A DNA stretch of 64,000 nucleotides from Corythucha ciliata (Eukaryota > Arthropoda > Insecta > Hemiptera > Tingidae). Location: NCBI GenBank assembly GCA_038030265.1, contig CM075937.1, forward strand, positions 41,582,198-41,646,197, written 5' to 3'. The notes under the pieces are model-generated. The model was not told where the DNA came from and made no database searches. It saw nothing but the letters and a program-made list of their open reading frames with translations. Made by a program: the position numbers and the translations under genes. Below, in pieces: positions 1 to 11,466 of the stretch (its first letter is position 1; each line of letters begins with the position of its first letter).

Positions 1-45
1 AGGAGGCATTTACAGCCTCAATGTGTGGACAAAAACATTGTTTAC

Positions 46-405
46 TAGCCGTGGCGTTTGCGAATATGTACAACAAGCTGGTCTCTTCGGGAGCACCTGT
101 ACTCACAATGTGGACAATATAAGAACAGTTTCACGCCGTTGTGCCTTCGAAGATGCGACACAACACTCATCTTAGTGGCGCTCTTGAACTCACAGTATGG
201 GCACTGGAATGGCTTATCTCCGGAGTGCTTTCTCATATGCGTAGCAAGGATAGACCTATAGGCACACTTGAACTGACAGTGTGGACAGTCGTGTGTGGGT
301 CTCTCACCGTGCTCTCGAAGATGTTCGTTAAATTCAGTCGCTTGGCTGCATTTAAACTGACAATATGGGCAGTCGAAGGTCTTCTCGCCGGTGTCCGATT
401 GAAGA
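46..405 (-). pseudogene. C2H2 zinc-finger gene fragment, four fingers, probably decayed
   Basis: Reading the minus strand from 405 down to 46 gives one open frame with four C2H2 fingers. They start around DCPYCQFKCS, DCPHCQFKCA, QCPYCEFKSA and YCPHCEYRCS, each ending in HLREH, HMRKH, HLRRH or HIRKRH, joined by TGEK-type linkers (TGEKTF, SGDKPF). Such arrays bind DNA or RNA in the nucleus. The frame stops with TAG right after KRHG at about 46-48; past it, a fifth finger-like stretch (CPH, then broken) can be recognised only with frameshifts, which argues for decay. The upstream end runs straight into a family-A repeat near 405, where a preceding finger would be expected. There is no ATG upstream of the second finger. 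An alternative is a live terminal exon using the AG at about 411 (minus strand, TAATTAG/CG) as acceptor. Confidence 0.65.
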
Positions 406-895
406 AAACGCTAATTAGCAGGTAAATTAAAAAAACGTTAATAAAACGCCTAAAAATGGGAGAAAAAAAAAACTAATTCACGGCTAAAACTGAGAGATAA
501 CACCAATTCACAGCTAAAATTGAGAAAAACTCTAATTCGCTACACAGCTAATTCGTTGTACAGAACAGCATCGATGCGCTGCTTCTGAAGGCAGCTTTGT
601 GGCAAAAATGGTGAAAAAGCACTAATTCATGGCACAAATTGAAAAAAAAAGTAATTGAGAGAAATCACGAATTTACAGCTAAAATTGAAAAAAATCATTT
701 ACTCGCTACTAAAATTGAGAGAAACTGCTAATATAGGCGGCTAAAGTGCTAATTCGTGGCTAAAATTGAGAAAAATAGCTGATTCACGGATAAAATTGAG
801 GAAAATTGCTAATTCAATGCATCAATTGAGAAATAGTGCAAAGTTGTGGATAACGTGTAGAAAAAGCGCTAATTCACAGCTTAAATGACTTATGG
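405..895 (-). repeat. Family-A short repeat array, reverse orientation
   Basis: Diverged units read GCTAATTCACGGCTAAAA then TTGAGAAAAA, the reverse complement of the family-A unit (TTTTTCTCAATTTTAG plus CCGCGAATTAGCG). Spacing is about 28-35 bp with many indels. A variant unit of the type GCTTCTGAAGGCAGCTTTG lies near 580-600. Confidence 0.85.
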
Positions 896-897
896 TG

Positions 898-994
898 GAT
901 TTCACCACCATAGTTAAGGTTTGAGTTACGTTAACTCAGAATTAACTGAAAAACTCTAGGTTGGTAACCGAACCTAACTCCCGGTGGTGAAATT
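898..994. mobile_element. Small hairpin MITE-like element
   Basis: The ends are inverted: ATTTCACCACC at the left and GGTGGTGAAAT at the right. The similarity continues inward (GTTAAGGTTTGAGTTA against the complement of GTAACCGAACCTAACTC). It interrupts a family-A array and carries no ORF. A clear target-site duplication is not visible. Confidence 0.5.
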
Positions 995-1199
995 GGCTCT
1001 AAGAATAAGAAATTTAATATTTTATTTTTAGGGTTAGGTACTTTTTAAAATTATAAATTATAATAATTTATGAATTAATGTAATTATAAGCATTTAAATA
1101 ATTGAAGTAATGTAATAATTATAACACTACGTAAAGATTTTAAATTTATTGTTTATTAAGAGAGTAAAGGCCCCCGGTAGATGTAAGTCCACTTCAGAG

Positions 1200-1750
1200 G
1201 GTAGCGGGGATATGCGCTAGTGGAATAGTGGAAAATGCGCTAATTCGTACCAAGAAGCGAAATCCTCTCTAATTTGCGGCTAAAAATGGAGAGAAAAATG
1301 ATTATTCGCATTTCGCAGACATAATTGAGAAAAAGCACCATTTCACGCCTATAAACTGAGAAAAATTGCTAATTTGCTTGGGATAAAAAAAAATCGGTAA
1401 CTCGTGACTGAAATCTAAAAAAAAATACGATAATTCGCGCGGATACATTTTTGAAAACCCGCTAAATTTATTTGCGAAAATGCACAAATTCGTGGATAAG
1501 GTTGACTATAAAGCACTCGTTTGCATAAAGGGGTACACTTCACGGCTAAAACTTGGAAATAATTCGGAGCTAGACTGCTAGAATCGAGAAAAATCGCTAA
1601 TTCATGGTTCTATTAGGGAAAATCCGGAATTAGCGGCCAAAATTATGTAAAAGCGGTAACTTTGACTTGAAATTACGGCTAAAATAGAGAAAAGCGTTAA
1701 TTCACGGCCTAAATTGAAAAAAAAGCCCTCATTTGCGTCGCTATGAAGTG
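1200..1750 (-). repeat. Family-A array, reverse orientation
   Basis: Continuation of the reverse-oriented array after the hairpin element and an AT-rich gap (995-1195). Units such as GCTAATTCATGG and TAATTCACGGCCTAAATTG recur at roughly 30-bp spacing. Confidence 0.8.
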
Positions 1751-1785
1751 AAAGGAAGCGTTAATTTGCGATTGTTGTATCCGTA

Positions 1786-2110
1786 AGAGCGAACCGTTTA
1801 TTAACGTTTTTTAATTTACCTGCTAATTAGCGTTTTTCTTCAATTTCAGCCGCGAATCAGCGCTTTTCTATGTTTTAGCCGCCAATTCGCACTGTCCCTC
1901 AATTTCAGCTGCGAATTAAAGTTTTTCTTGATTTTAGCCGCGAATTAATGTTTTTTTTTTAGTTTGGTCACGAATTTGTGATTTGTCTTAATTTTACCAG
2001 TGAGTTTTAATTTTTTTTTGATTAGTGTCATAAATTAGCGTTTTTTCTTCATTTCAGTCATAAAATAGTCATCGAAGCTGGGAATCGGTGTTTTCCCAAT
2101 TATGTGAACT
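1786..2110 (+). repeat. Family-A array, forward orientation (polarity switch at about 1750-1786)
   Basis: Units now read TTTTTCTTCAATTTCAGCCG then CGAATCAGCG. The first 45 bp or so (about 1793-1838) is an inverted copy of 405-447, including the non-consensus string TTTAATTTACCTGCTAATTA, so the reverse array 405-1750 is bracketed by inverted copies of one particular unit. Confidence 0.8.
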
Positions 2111-2531
2111 ATTTTTTTTTTTTTTTTTTAATAGTAAAAATCGTCGAATGTTACCAATTTAACCAACCGCTTTAGAATTCGGAGAATACTCATATTTGGG
2201 TTACGGACTTCAATTTCAGATTGTCAGATTTGTAATACCCTTGCATCGTATGTATATGCAAAAATTAAAATTAACTTTTACTGGGTAGACTGCAATATCT
2301 TCGTAATAACTCGCGCATTCGACTCTGCTTAAAACGAATAAAAACCGAATATTTTTCTTTGTCACGATAAGAAAATAATGACCCGGCACTCACTATTACT
2401 GGCCCTTTGCTTGATGTACGAGTGAAGCTTCTCCACCACGCTCAGTTGTTCGGAATAAGGCGTTTTTATTTCAAAATTTCTCAGTTGAGGAGCTTTTCAG
2501 GGCCGTGTCTTCGATGAAGCCTATAGTTATA
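2111..2531. other. Unassigned AT-rich stretch
   Basis: It begins with an oligo-T run at about 2111-2129. I see no coding potential, RNA gene or obvious repeat. Confidence 0.4.
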
Positions 2532-3600
2532 TAGTGATGCACGAGACCGAGATCGAGACTTACGCATCTCGGTCTCAGTCTCGGTCATTATAGCAAGATG
2601 ATCTCGGTCTTGGTCTCGGTCTCGAACTGATCTCGTCTCGAAAGTCTCGGTCTCGTCTCGAAAGTCTCGGTCTCGTCTCGAAAGTCTCGGTATCGTCTCG
2701 AAAGTCTCGGTCTAATGGCAAAAGGTGGATGGGAGGGGTCTCGGTCTTACTCCCACGGTTCACACCCCCCCACCTACCCACCCATATGTTTAGACTGATT
2801 TTGACAGATCCCCTGTTACCCCACCGTCTCTAGCAGCTGGTGGTCGGCTATGGAGCATTTAATTTATACCCCCCCTCCCCCTGCAAGTGAATTCAGCAGG
2901 AACCCCCCCCCCCCGGAGCTGGTCAAATCCTTTCAATATTGGTGAGGGGTGGGGTGGGAAGGTGGTGAGGGTGTATATGTGGAGGGGAGGGATTTCGATT
3001 ACCTCCCCCTGAGAGAGGTCCCAGATCCGCCCCTTGGCACTATATGTAGGTACACACTTTGTGAGCTATGTAAGGTCAAAATGCTACACTTTAGAGGGGA
3101 AGAAGTTTACATCCGATCCAAGAATGACCGTAAAAATGGGATTAACCCTAGTAGGCTAGTATAGGTCTTGTCTAATCGCTGAAAACTCGTGTGGGGAAGA
3201 GGTTATTCTATGAGAGGGTTTTCGAATCCCCCCTCTCCTTTAAAAGGTCTCCGACTCAACCTTTCATGCTTGATGCTATGTGTGTAGGTCACAGTATTCC
3301 AAACTTGAGAAATTAGAGGTACGCTATTTCTGCTCGAAACGAACCGAATTCGGGCCGGTCTTCAGTCCGGGCTAAAGACCCAAACCGGTTTCCGGAGAGG
3401 GGAGCATTAGATTGGGTTCATTTGTAGTGTAAAAAGATCTATACCGGCACTATATGCATCGTGCTTTTTGGATCACACCGAGACTAAGTCTCGAGAAAAT
3501 GAGACTTAGTCTCGGTCTCGGTCCGGAAAATGCAATCTCGATCTCGGTTTACGACTTGATTTCGAGACCGAGACTTTTTCTCGGTCTCGGTGCATCACCA
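2532..3600. mobile_element. 1.07-kb non-autonomous DNA transposon with GAGACCGAGA-rich ends
   Basis: The left end TAGTGATGCACGAGACCGAG is mirrored at the right by CTCGGTCTCGGTGCATCACC, giving terminal inverted repeats of about 22 bp plus further complementary GAGACC/GGTCTC tracts inward. The TAGTGATGCACCGA start resembles ends of some hAT-superfamily elements (family knowledge). I could not find a convincing 8-bp target duplication. The interior holds a 20-bp minisatellite, C-runs and no transposase. A weak related tract (GAGACCGAGA repeated) lies at about 17000-17060. Confidence 0.6.
2631..2710. repeat. 20-bp minisatellite, four units
   Basis: Four consecutive units of TCTCGTCTCGAAAGTCTCGG, nearly identical (the last has one T to A change). 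It lies inside the 2532-3600 element near its left end and is the most homogeneous tandem array in the window, which suggests recent amplification. Confidence 0.95.
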
Positions 3601-5690
3601 TAAGTTCCTGCACCGACTAGTGTACAATTTACATTTATACCACTAATTATCTCGCGTGCAATCGGGGCGACAGAAGATCGGGCGCCCTTATTGTGCACGG
3701 CACAATTCCTGTGGTGGGCATAATTCCGAAAGCTTGTTAACAAACCTAAAATTCGTATGATTTCTCGATATAGGGCGCATCAAGAGCCGAGACGGATCGT
3801 GACGACACGACGAGCAAACTTCCCAAACTATTATTTTCACGGAAAATCCCTAAAATATTCATGGAATTCAGAATTGGGATTCTGAGGAGGTGAGTGCACA
3901 TTCAAAACCAACGAACCAAAACACGTCATACTAGTTAAACACTCTTTTTTCTATCATTTTTTTTAAGAAGAAAAAAGTTGTTTCAGAATAAAAATGACCG
4001 GTTTTTTTGAGAGTCACCAGGAAACAGCCATACTAAAATGATAATATCAATAGTTACACATAATAATAAGGGGCTGGACTCGAAAAAAAAGAAACGTATT
4101 TTCCTGGATATCCCACCCACTTTCTGCAGGGAGAAACCCACTTTCAGGCGAGTCCCAATCAGGTTTAAGTTAAAAATTAATTTTCAATTCCACGCGTTTT
4201 TATAGAAATGTATCATAAACGGGTGAAGAGGACATGGAACTGATCCCGGGGATTTCTAGGCTGGGGGGGAGGGGTTTCTGTTTTATACCCAGTTCGTTAA
4301 AAGAATTGAGTCATTCTTCTTTGAGAATGGGAACTGACAGAGGAGGGTTTTTTTTTTTTTTTTGTCCTTCAATTTTTGTTTACTGAGAAGGTATGCACTA
4401 TGGTTCAGGCCCGAAACTCACGACAGGGCGATTCTGCAAATTTTTCTCTCGTATCTTTCGCTTGTAAATCACGTGTTCTCTCTCGTGAATATTTATACGA
4501 ACGAAATGAAATGTGTAATTTGCTCACGTGAGAACAAATTACAGAGCCATCCCCCCTCCTCACCGCAGAAATTCGATTTAAAACCGCTGAACACAGTTCT
4601 TATAAACTTCTATTTACATGCTCAAATAAAAATTTCGCTCGAAATAGTAAAATGATAACACGACACGATATAATTGTAATGTTACACCCCGTTTAGTCGA
4701 GCGACAGTCCGACAGTGGCAAGGAATGAAGCGAAGGATGTGAAGGTCTTGGTTTCACCGCCGAAAAGAAAAAAAAAAGACTCAAATTATAACAAAAAAAA
4801 AATCGGTCAACTTCCCTTTGCTATGAATAAAACCTAAATGAATGTATTTTCTTCCAGAGGAAAAAAATTAAGGAACGGAAAACACAAAAGAATGAAATAC
4901 TACGTTTTTTTTGTTTGTTTTTGGGAAAATTTACCACGGTCTATATTGGGAGAACAAAGAGATTAAAGGACGGACAATACCAACCATCAGGCACTGGCCG
5001 AATTTAGTTTCTTTTTTAACGGTTTAGATTAAGGAAATCTCTTTAGGGATGCAAACAGAACGAGCACTATAAAGAAGACCGCTCCCATTCGCCAGTTAAT
5101 TGTTTTTCCCGGGGTGTCGAATTGCATAAAGGAAAATAGATATTCAAAAGTTGAGAATCTAAACTAAAGAATCTGACTCTCTTCCTCGAACATAAAATTT
5201 CAATCCAAAGTTGAAATTGAATTGCTACCTATCAATCTATTCTGTCGTGATGAGGTGAGTTTTTTTTCGTTGCTTGCTTTACAAATCAAATTAATCGATG
5301 ATTAATCGGAAAACAATTCTACTTTGTGACAAAATAGACAACTGACTGACTAATTAACTAAAAGGTGGAGCGCTCAAAAAATACATGGCCTTGGCTGTCC
5401 TTGATTTTGATGAAAATATAAGTATTCTTTCTCAACCAGAAAATCATCATCATGTGTTACGTTTTACAGGTAAAAATTCCTTGAATCATTGTGAGTAATT
5501 CAAAAAAACCTTATTTTATTCTTTATACTGAAAGGTTTCATTTTCCGCCTGAAAGGAAATCAGTTTCAATTCGAAATGGAACATTCTTGTGTAGCCTGAC
5601 ATTCCTACTATACAACGTTTAAATCTGTACAAAACATTCCCAGTTACAATTCAATCTCCAGTTACAAACGGCTATAATTATATGGGCGTC
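3601..5690. other. Unique AT-rich DNA, no gene recognised
   Basis: About 2.1 kb with oligo-A/T runs (for example near 4350-4363 and 4755-4800) and only short ORFs without recognisable motifs. No family-A units are evident. I see no splice-bounded exon with conserved protein content. Confidence 0.4.
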
Positions 5691-5694
5691 GTCG

Positions 5695-6050
5695 GAGCCT
5701 ACTATAGCCTTAAGTCCGTAACTTCCAAAATAAATTGGCCCCGAAACTTGCAACTTTGCAAAAGCTGTCCCTGGAAGGATCCAATTTCATAGACATTCGC
5801 ACCCTGAATGTTGCGCAATGAGCCGCAACATTCAGCCCCGTCAGCCTAACTTGCAATTTCACCGAAATTAAAGGCCCAGTTCTGGTGGGGCAATGTAATT
5901 GAAACGAACACCCCAATTTCGTGGGTAATCGTCAGGCTATGCCCTGAGTCAGGGCATGCTATAGCCTTCGAGTTCCGCACCGCTACTGCAATTTCGCTTT
6001 AAAACTAAGACCCTAAACTTGTAATTTCACGAAAATGAAGACCGGAAACA
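5695..6050. repeat. Family-C array
   Basis: Family C has a unit of about 31 bp resembling CGTGAAATTGCAAGTTTC followed by GGGTCTTAATTTC. Here units such as GAAACTTGCAACTT and TTGTAATTTCACG are interleaved with phrases like AAATTAAAGGCCCAGTT. Divergence is high. Confidence 0.55.
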
Positions 6051-6099
6051 ATAAGCAATCGAATTTTATAAAGCGACTTTCAACCTTCAACCTTCAATA

Positions 6100-7290
6100 T
6101 CGCGAATATATAGCCATTAAGCTTCTAATTTTGCGGATTTTTGCTCGTTGTATCAGCAACGACGAATTAAAGCATTTTCTCAATTTTAGCCACGAAGGAG
6201 TGCTTTTTCGCAATTTTAGCCAAGAATATCAGCATTTACTTTTAGCCGCGAAACTGCCCCAAGAACAGCAAATTAGCGTATCTTCCCAATTTTTGCCGCC
6301 TATCGACGCACTGGCGGACCTACACCCCGATCGGGGCCGAGGCGGATAAATCTACGAGGCCCCTTAGTCATTATGTAAATGAGAAATATTATTTTTACTG
6401 AGCGTCAAATTATGAATTTGTCCTTATTTTAGCACAAAGTGGCAATATGTCTACACCCTATCCGTCAATTATCGCTTATATGCTCAGATTAAGCCGTAAA
6501 TAGACGAATTTCTTTTTTTTAAAGACGCGAATTATACTTTTATTTATTTTTCGCCTAAAGCCAAGAATTTGCGCTGTTTCTCAAGTTTATAACCACAAAA
6601 TTGCTATCAGAACCCGTGATTTTAAATGCAAATAGACATTTTTCTGTATTTTATGTCTACGAATCAAAGCTTTTCTCAATTTTAGCCCCAAAGTTGCGTT
6701 TTTATTCCGTGAATAAGCAATTTCTCCCAATTTTAGCCACGATTGGCGTTTTTAAGAGAGCGAGATCGTTTATTAGGGCAAATTAGCTCGTTTCTAAATT
6801 CAAGCTGGAAATTAGCGTTCTTAATTTTAGCCACGCTAATTAGTGATTTTTCCCAAAATTAGCCGTAACTTAGCCTTTTTTTTAATCCTCGCATTAAAAA
6901 TTATTTTTTTCACTTTCAGCTTTGGATTAGCGTTTTTTCTCATTTTTGAGTCACAAATAAGTTGCCTTCGGAAGCCGAGAATTGGCGTATTTTCAGTTTT
7001 GATACAAAAATGAAATTTGTCTCTATCTTAGCCACGAATTAGCGCTTGTTCTCAATTTTAGCAGCAAAGTAGCGTTTTATCTTATGAATTAACGTTTTTT
7101 AAATTTTGTTCCCCCCCAAAAATTGGCGTTTTCCGTGATGTAGCAGCGAATTAGCACATCATTCAATTTGAGCTGAAAATTAGCGTTTCTCTTAATTTTT
7201 AGCCGCGAATTTACTGGGGTTTTTACGTTTTAGCCTCGCAATAACAGTTTTATGTGTGTCACTTTTAGCAATGGATTAGCGATTTTTTGG
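6100..7290 (+). repeat. Family-A array, forward
   Basis: Typical units (TTTTCTCAATTTTAGCCACG, GAATTAGCGTTTTT) continue with poor homogeneity. The array is interrupted at about 6310-6485 by a different dispersed repeat. A variant unit AAGTTGCCTTCGGAAGCCG lies at about 6958-6985. Confidence 0.85.
6310..6485 (+). repeat. Dispersed repeat beginning CTGGCGGACCTACACC
   Basis: The block CTGGCGGACCTACACC ... AATGAGAAATATTATTTTTA ... ATCGCTTAT recurs with many substitutions at 33811-33966, in the same orientation. It carries no coding sequence. It is probably a piece of a mobile element; the CACTGGCGGACC start resembles ends of some DNA transposons. Confidence 0.6.
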
Positions 7291-7339
7291 CTGGGACTGG
7301 TAAAAATGTACCTGAAAATCGCCCACTTGAGCCCCCCCC

Positions 7340-7625
7340 CCCTGCCAGTGGATGGTGAGTTTAGGCAAAAATGGCATCATTTATAATGAACGGAGCCGCG
7401 TAGTGCAAAGAAGATGGCAAAGAAAATTGCTGTTCCCCGAATTATCAGCCAGGACACTTTTAATTTCGCTGATATTTAGCTCCCAAATGTTGGTTTTAGG
7501 GCTAACTTCAGATAAAGACCAGAAACTAGCAATTTAGCAAATACCCAGCCCCTAAACTCAAATTTCGGGGAAAAAAGACCAGGAAATTTCAATTTTGCTT
7601 AAGAAAAAACCAGAAACTTGCAAAG
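7340..7625 (-). repeat. Family-C array
   Basis: Units such as AGACCAGAAACTAGCAATT, AGACCAGGAAATTTCAATTT and ACCAGAAACTTGCAA show a period near 30 bp, in the orientation opposite to 51600-52400. A run of C residues lies just upstream at about 7331. Confidence 0.55.
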
Positions 7626-7629
7626 GTGA

Positions 7630-8945
7630 AAAACCGTTTAATTCGCGGCCAAAATTGAGAAAAGCGAGGGTAAAATTGATTGGTTGATTCTTGGGTAGAA
7701 TTGCGAATAGGGCAATTTCTTTTACAAAAGTTCAACTCAATTTGAGATGTGAATTACCGATTTTCCTCAATTTTAGCCACGAACTCGTGATTTTATCAAT
7801 TTTAGTTGCAAATTGGTGACTTTTTAAGTTTTAGCCTTTTTTAGCCTTGAATAAGCGTTTTTTTCTTAATTTTAGCCGCTGATTCGACCCAATCTGCGCT
7901 GCACCTGTTCGGGACCCTGGACGGAAACCTCTATGAAGCGATATTCTTAAGAGGCCCCTAAAGTTGAGTTTTCTCCACACTAGCAGAAAATTAGCAATTT
8001 TTTCTATATTTTAGCAGTGCATTAGCACTGTTCCTATTTTGAGTTGGAAATTAGCATTTTTCTTACTTATTTTCCTCAATATTAGCCGCAAAATAGCAGG
8101 TTTTTACACAAATCGCATTTTTACTTCCATGCATGTTCGTTTGTTCACCATGCGCTGTGAATTACTGATTTTTCTCAACGGTTATTTTACCTATACCGAC
8201 ATAAATAGGCGCTTTTTCTCGATTTTAACCACAACGTTGCCTTCAGAAGCCGCGAATTGGCGTATTAACAATTTTTTATGCAAATTGAAATTTTTCACAA
8301 TTTTGGCCGTGAATTTGTACCTTCGTTTGTCGTCCGGAGCTGCACTAACAGCACTGAAAGTACCAACCTTTTATCATTTCCCCCCTGTTATTCCACGTGG
8401 CTGTTTCTCTCAATTTGGGCCACAAAGTGGCCTTCAGAAGGCGCGAAGGCGAGTATTTAAGTTGAAAATTTTACCACACTTTGTCCCCGAGTCGGTGATT
8501 TTCCTCAGGCTTAGCCGTGAACTAGCGCTTTTACTCAACTTATAGCAGCACAGTTATAGCCGCTGAAAATTGGAGTTTTTTCGATTTTGGCCGCATTGTG
8601 TTTTTTTAGCCCCGCATTAGCAAATTTTTTTCACGTTGCTTTTCAGTTTGAGCCTTGAAGCTTTCAGAAGCTACGGATTCTTGTTTTCTCATTTTTAGCT
8701 GCGATTCAGTTATTTTTTCATTTGTATCCGATTTTAGTAGTTTTAATTTATTTGCAGCGATTTCAATTTTAGATGTTAATTTTTACTTTTGCAGTGAATT
8801 AGCATCTATTCTCTTTATTATATGCGAATTGTTCAATATATGCGAACTTTTTTTTTGCAATTTCAGTTGTGAATTTGTCATTTTTGCCCAATTTTTAACC
8901 CTAATTAGCGTTGCTTTTGTCAGTATTAGCTAGAAGCTAGATTTC
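7630..8945 (+). repeat. Family-A array, mostly forward
   Basis: One or two reverse units open the block (7640-7670), then forward units run to about 8945. Variant units with GTTGCCTTCAGAAGCCGCG at about 8236 and GTGGCCTTCAGAAGGCGCG at about 8426 are present. The 168-codon ORF here (8039-8545) is a periodic translation of the array (recurrent FxILAVN-like peptides), not a gene. Confidence 0.85.
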
Positions 8946-9660
8946 TTTCAGGTGAAGTGGCCTCAAACGGCGATAAAGCTCGTACGCCTTATCAGAAAAA
9001 TTGAAACCAACTTTTTCCCCAGTTGCTGTCTTTCTTTAGGAGCTTGTTCCTCTTTAGGTAGCGTATTTCCTCAATTTCATCCGCGGGCTGAGCTCAAAAA
9101 CAATACTTTTGCGTTGATTTTTTCAGTTTAGCCGTAGAATTGCCTCCATACACAGCGAATCAGCGATTTTTTCACAATTTTGCCCTGGATATAGGATCGA
9201 GAGACCACGAATCAGCGGTTTCTCGCAGTTATAGCTACGAATATTAGCGCTTTTTCCAAAGTTTTTGCCACTTTAGCAAGTTTCACATTGACGATCAGCG
9301 CATCAGTGCGCTTTTAAGGATCTAACGAAACAGGGGACGGTGTATTTTCTCCATTTTAGCCGCGAATTTCCAAAAAAGGCGCGAATTTTCCAAAAATTTG
9401 AGACACCATAAGCACTCTCGGGTGCTCATTCGAATATCATCGCTGATATCATCACTTGCAACGTTTTACGAGAGACTGAAATTCGTAGAAAAGAGCCAAA
9501 CCGCTGTCGAATCGCCCAACCTTTTCACATAATTATCTACATCCATCAATGAAGAACCTAAAAATCCTCAATTTTCCGTAATTCAAGCTTTTCGGGGGCC
9601 ATGTCTGATAAATGGCCTGGGGTGGTCCGCCCTTCTCGGCCCCACATCCGTACGCTACTG
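8946..9660 (+). repeat. Mixed degenerate family-A units and a dispersed repeat shared with 38460-39060
   Basis: Sequence around 9100-9600 (GCGAATCAGCG, CGAGACCACGAATCAG, TTTTTCCAAAGTTTTTGCC, then the segment ending in TTCGGGGGCC) is paralogous to 38480-39000 in the same order, so a block of about 500 bp was copied and then diverged. Confidence 0.65.
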
Positions 9661-10160
9661 CAGATTATTAGCGATTTTCCCCAACTTTTCGCCACGTTCT
9701 TGATCAAAAACAGCGCATTAGTGGGCCTTCTTAATTTTATCTACTAAAGGACCTAAAGAAACTGGGGGCCAGCGTATTTTCTCTATTTTAGCTGCAGAGA
9801 AAAGGCACTAATTAGCGGCTAAATATGCGAAAGACGCTAATTCACGTTCAAAAATGGCGAAAATTTCTTATATAACCGCTCGTGAATTGCAGAATAAACG
9901 CCAACCCGCGAATCAAATTGGACAAGAATCTGCTAACTTTTATTGAATGAGCGCTTTTCCGCAGATTATTAGTGATTTTTCCAGACTTTTCTCCGCGTTC
10001 ATGATCCAAAAACAGCGCATTAGTGGGCCTTCTTAATTTTATCTACTAAAGGACCTAAAGAAACTGGGGGCCAGCGTATTTTCTCTATTTTAGCTGCGGA
10101 GAAAAGGCACTAATTAGCGCCTAAATTTGCGAAAGACGCTAATTCACGTTCAAAAATTGC
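9661..10160. repeat. Tandem duplication, about 200-bp copies 301 bp apart
   Basis: Copy one starts at 9661 (CAGATTATTAGCGATTTT) and copy two at 9962 (CAGATTATTAGTGATTTT). Both contain GCGCATTAGTGGGCCTTC, ACTAAAGGACCTAAAG and AACTGGGGGCCAGCG. Each copy passes from forward to reverse family-A units. Reverse-complement relatives occur inside the 2-kb repeats (about 30270-30420 and 41550-41700). Confidence 0.9.
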
Positions 10161-10244
10161 TGATTGAACCGCTGCTAAAATGCAGAAAAAATGCTAATTC
10201 GCGAATCAAATTGGAGAAAAAGTGCTGACTAGTTCCATTTCCCA

Positions 10245-11020
10245 TGGTGTCACCTCATTGATATCGCTTCGGCACCACCGTCCCCCCACCACCGCTTACA
10301 GCTCCCCCTTAAATGTTGATTACTTGCTTTGACGACTTACAACTACAAGACGGAGACCTCACGATCTGCTGGGATCGTGCGATCGTTCCTGTAGTGCAAA
10401 GTGTCAGTGCAGTGAAAGAGACGATAAGTAGTAATGTATCTCAGTTTATTTGTTCGTTAGCGTAATTATCAGAGTAATATTGTTAATATGTAGTGCATCT
10501 TGGAGCAATAAACGATTATTTTTAGAAAAAAGTAAGTACCTAGACATATATTCTATTTTTAAATTCTTAAAAACATAGGTGGGTGCGGCCATCTTCACGT
10601 TAAGCCGATCCGCTAAGTCTCCCTCGCGAATTGAACAATTCCTCATTTTTCCTTCACTTAGTGCCTCTAAATCCTCCCCCTGACTAACTTCTGAATCCTA
10701 AAACTTTTCCTGACGACGGCCAATTGATAATTGCTGTTGTAACTGCCAGAGGGCAGTGGCATGCCCAGGACTTTTTCTTAAGTGGGGTTAACAATAATTT
10801 AAAAAATGGATATGTAGGAGGGGTTTCTTCTTTCAAGATACGTAAATATTCAAGGGATTCAAGTGCCCCTGAGACTTGTGACACAGTGGGGGGCGGGGGC
10901 GGACCCACGCATCAAAATACCCTCACCCATTGTCCGTTGTTGCGTACCGCCCAACCATGCAAATTCGACGCATTCATACTTAAGGGCTATCAATTGTGGG
11001 GCAATGATCCCTGGGAAAAT
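10245..11020. other. Unassigned region with transposon-like fragments
   Basis: No gene is supported. The segment around 10745-10915 (GGCATGCCCAGGACTTTTTC, a G-rich GGGGGCGGGGGCGGACCCAC) resembles 5' ends of dispersed elements also hinted at near 21985-22025. No RNA gene or exon was recognised. Confidence 0.35.
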
Positions 11021-11024
11021 TCGT

Positions 11025-11462
11025 GCCATCTTTCTGAAAACGTGCGCAAATTTTTAGGGCACTAATAGCCAGTTTGGCCATTTTTTTTTTTCGGCGCAGC
11101 CGAATCAGTTGGGAAGATGGGAACGGCCCATGGGTGCCGAACGCCATGTTTGGTCATTTTTTTTTTTAGTGCATAGAGCCATTTTGTTGGTGCGATTTGC
11201 CATTAAAACTACCCCTATAGCCTCTGTAAGGCCGAAATAATCAGTTTGGCCTTTTTTTGCGCGTAAAGAGTGAAAGTACGAGTATGCCATTTTTAGGGTG
11301 TCAACAGTTAGTTTTACTACTTGTAGGGCATGAATCTCGTCAATTTAGACATTTTCAGGCTGTGAAGGCTCGTTTTTTGACGCGCTAATTTTCGTTTTGC
11401 CATTTTCGGGACAGGAATTATCTGTTTAGGCTACTTCAAAGCACGAATCGTCAGCTCAACAA
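11025..11462 (+). repeat. Family-B array, left part
   Basis: Family B has a unit of about 30 bp resembling CGAATCGTCAGTTTGGCC followed by ATTTTCAGGG. Examples here are AATAGCCAGTTTGGCCATTT and GCACGAATCGTCAGC. The array is cut by the foldback element and resumes at 13248. Confidence 0.75.
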
Positions 11463-11466
11463 TATA

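Noticed and set aside
8039..8545. 168-codon ORF as a candidate protein gene
   Set aside because: It is a periodic translation of forward family-A units (repeats of FSILAVN-like peptides), also seen at 45115-45501 and in other blocks; no start context or domain.
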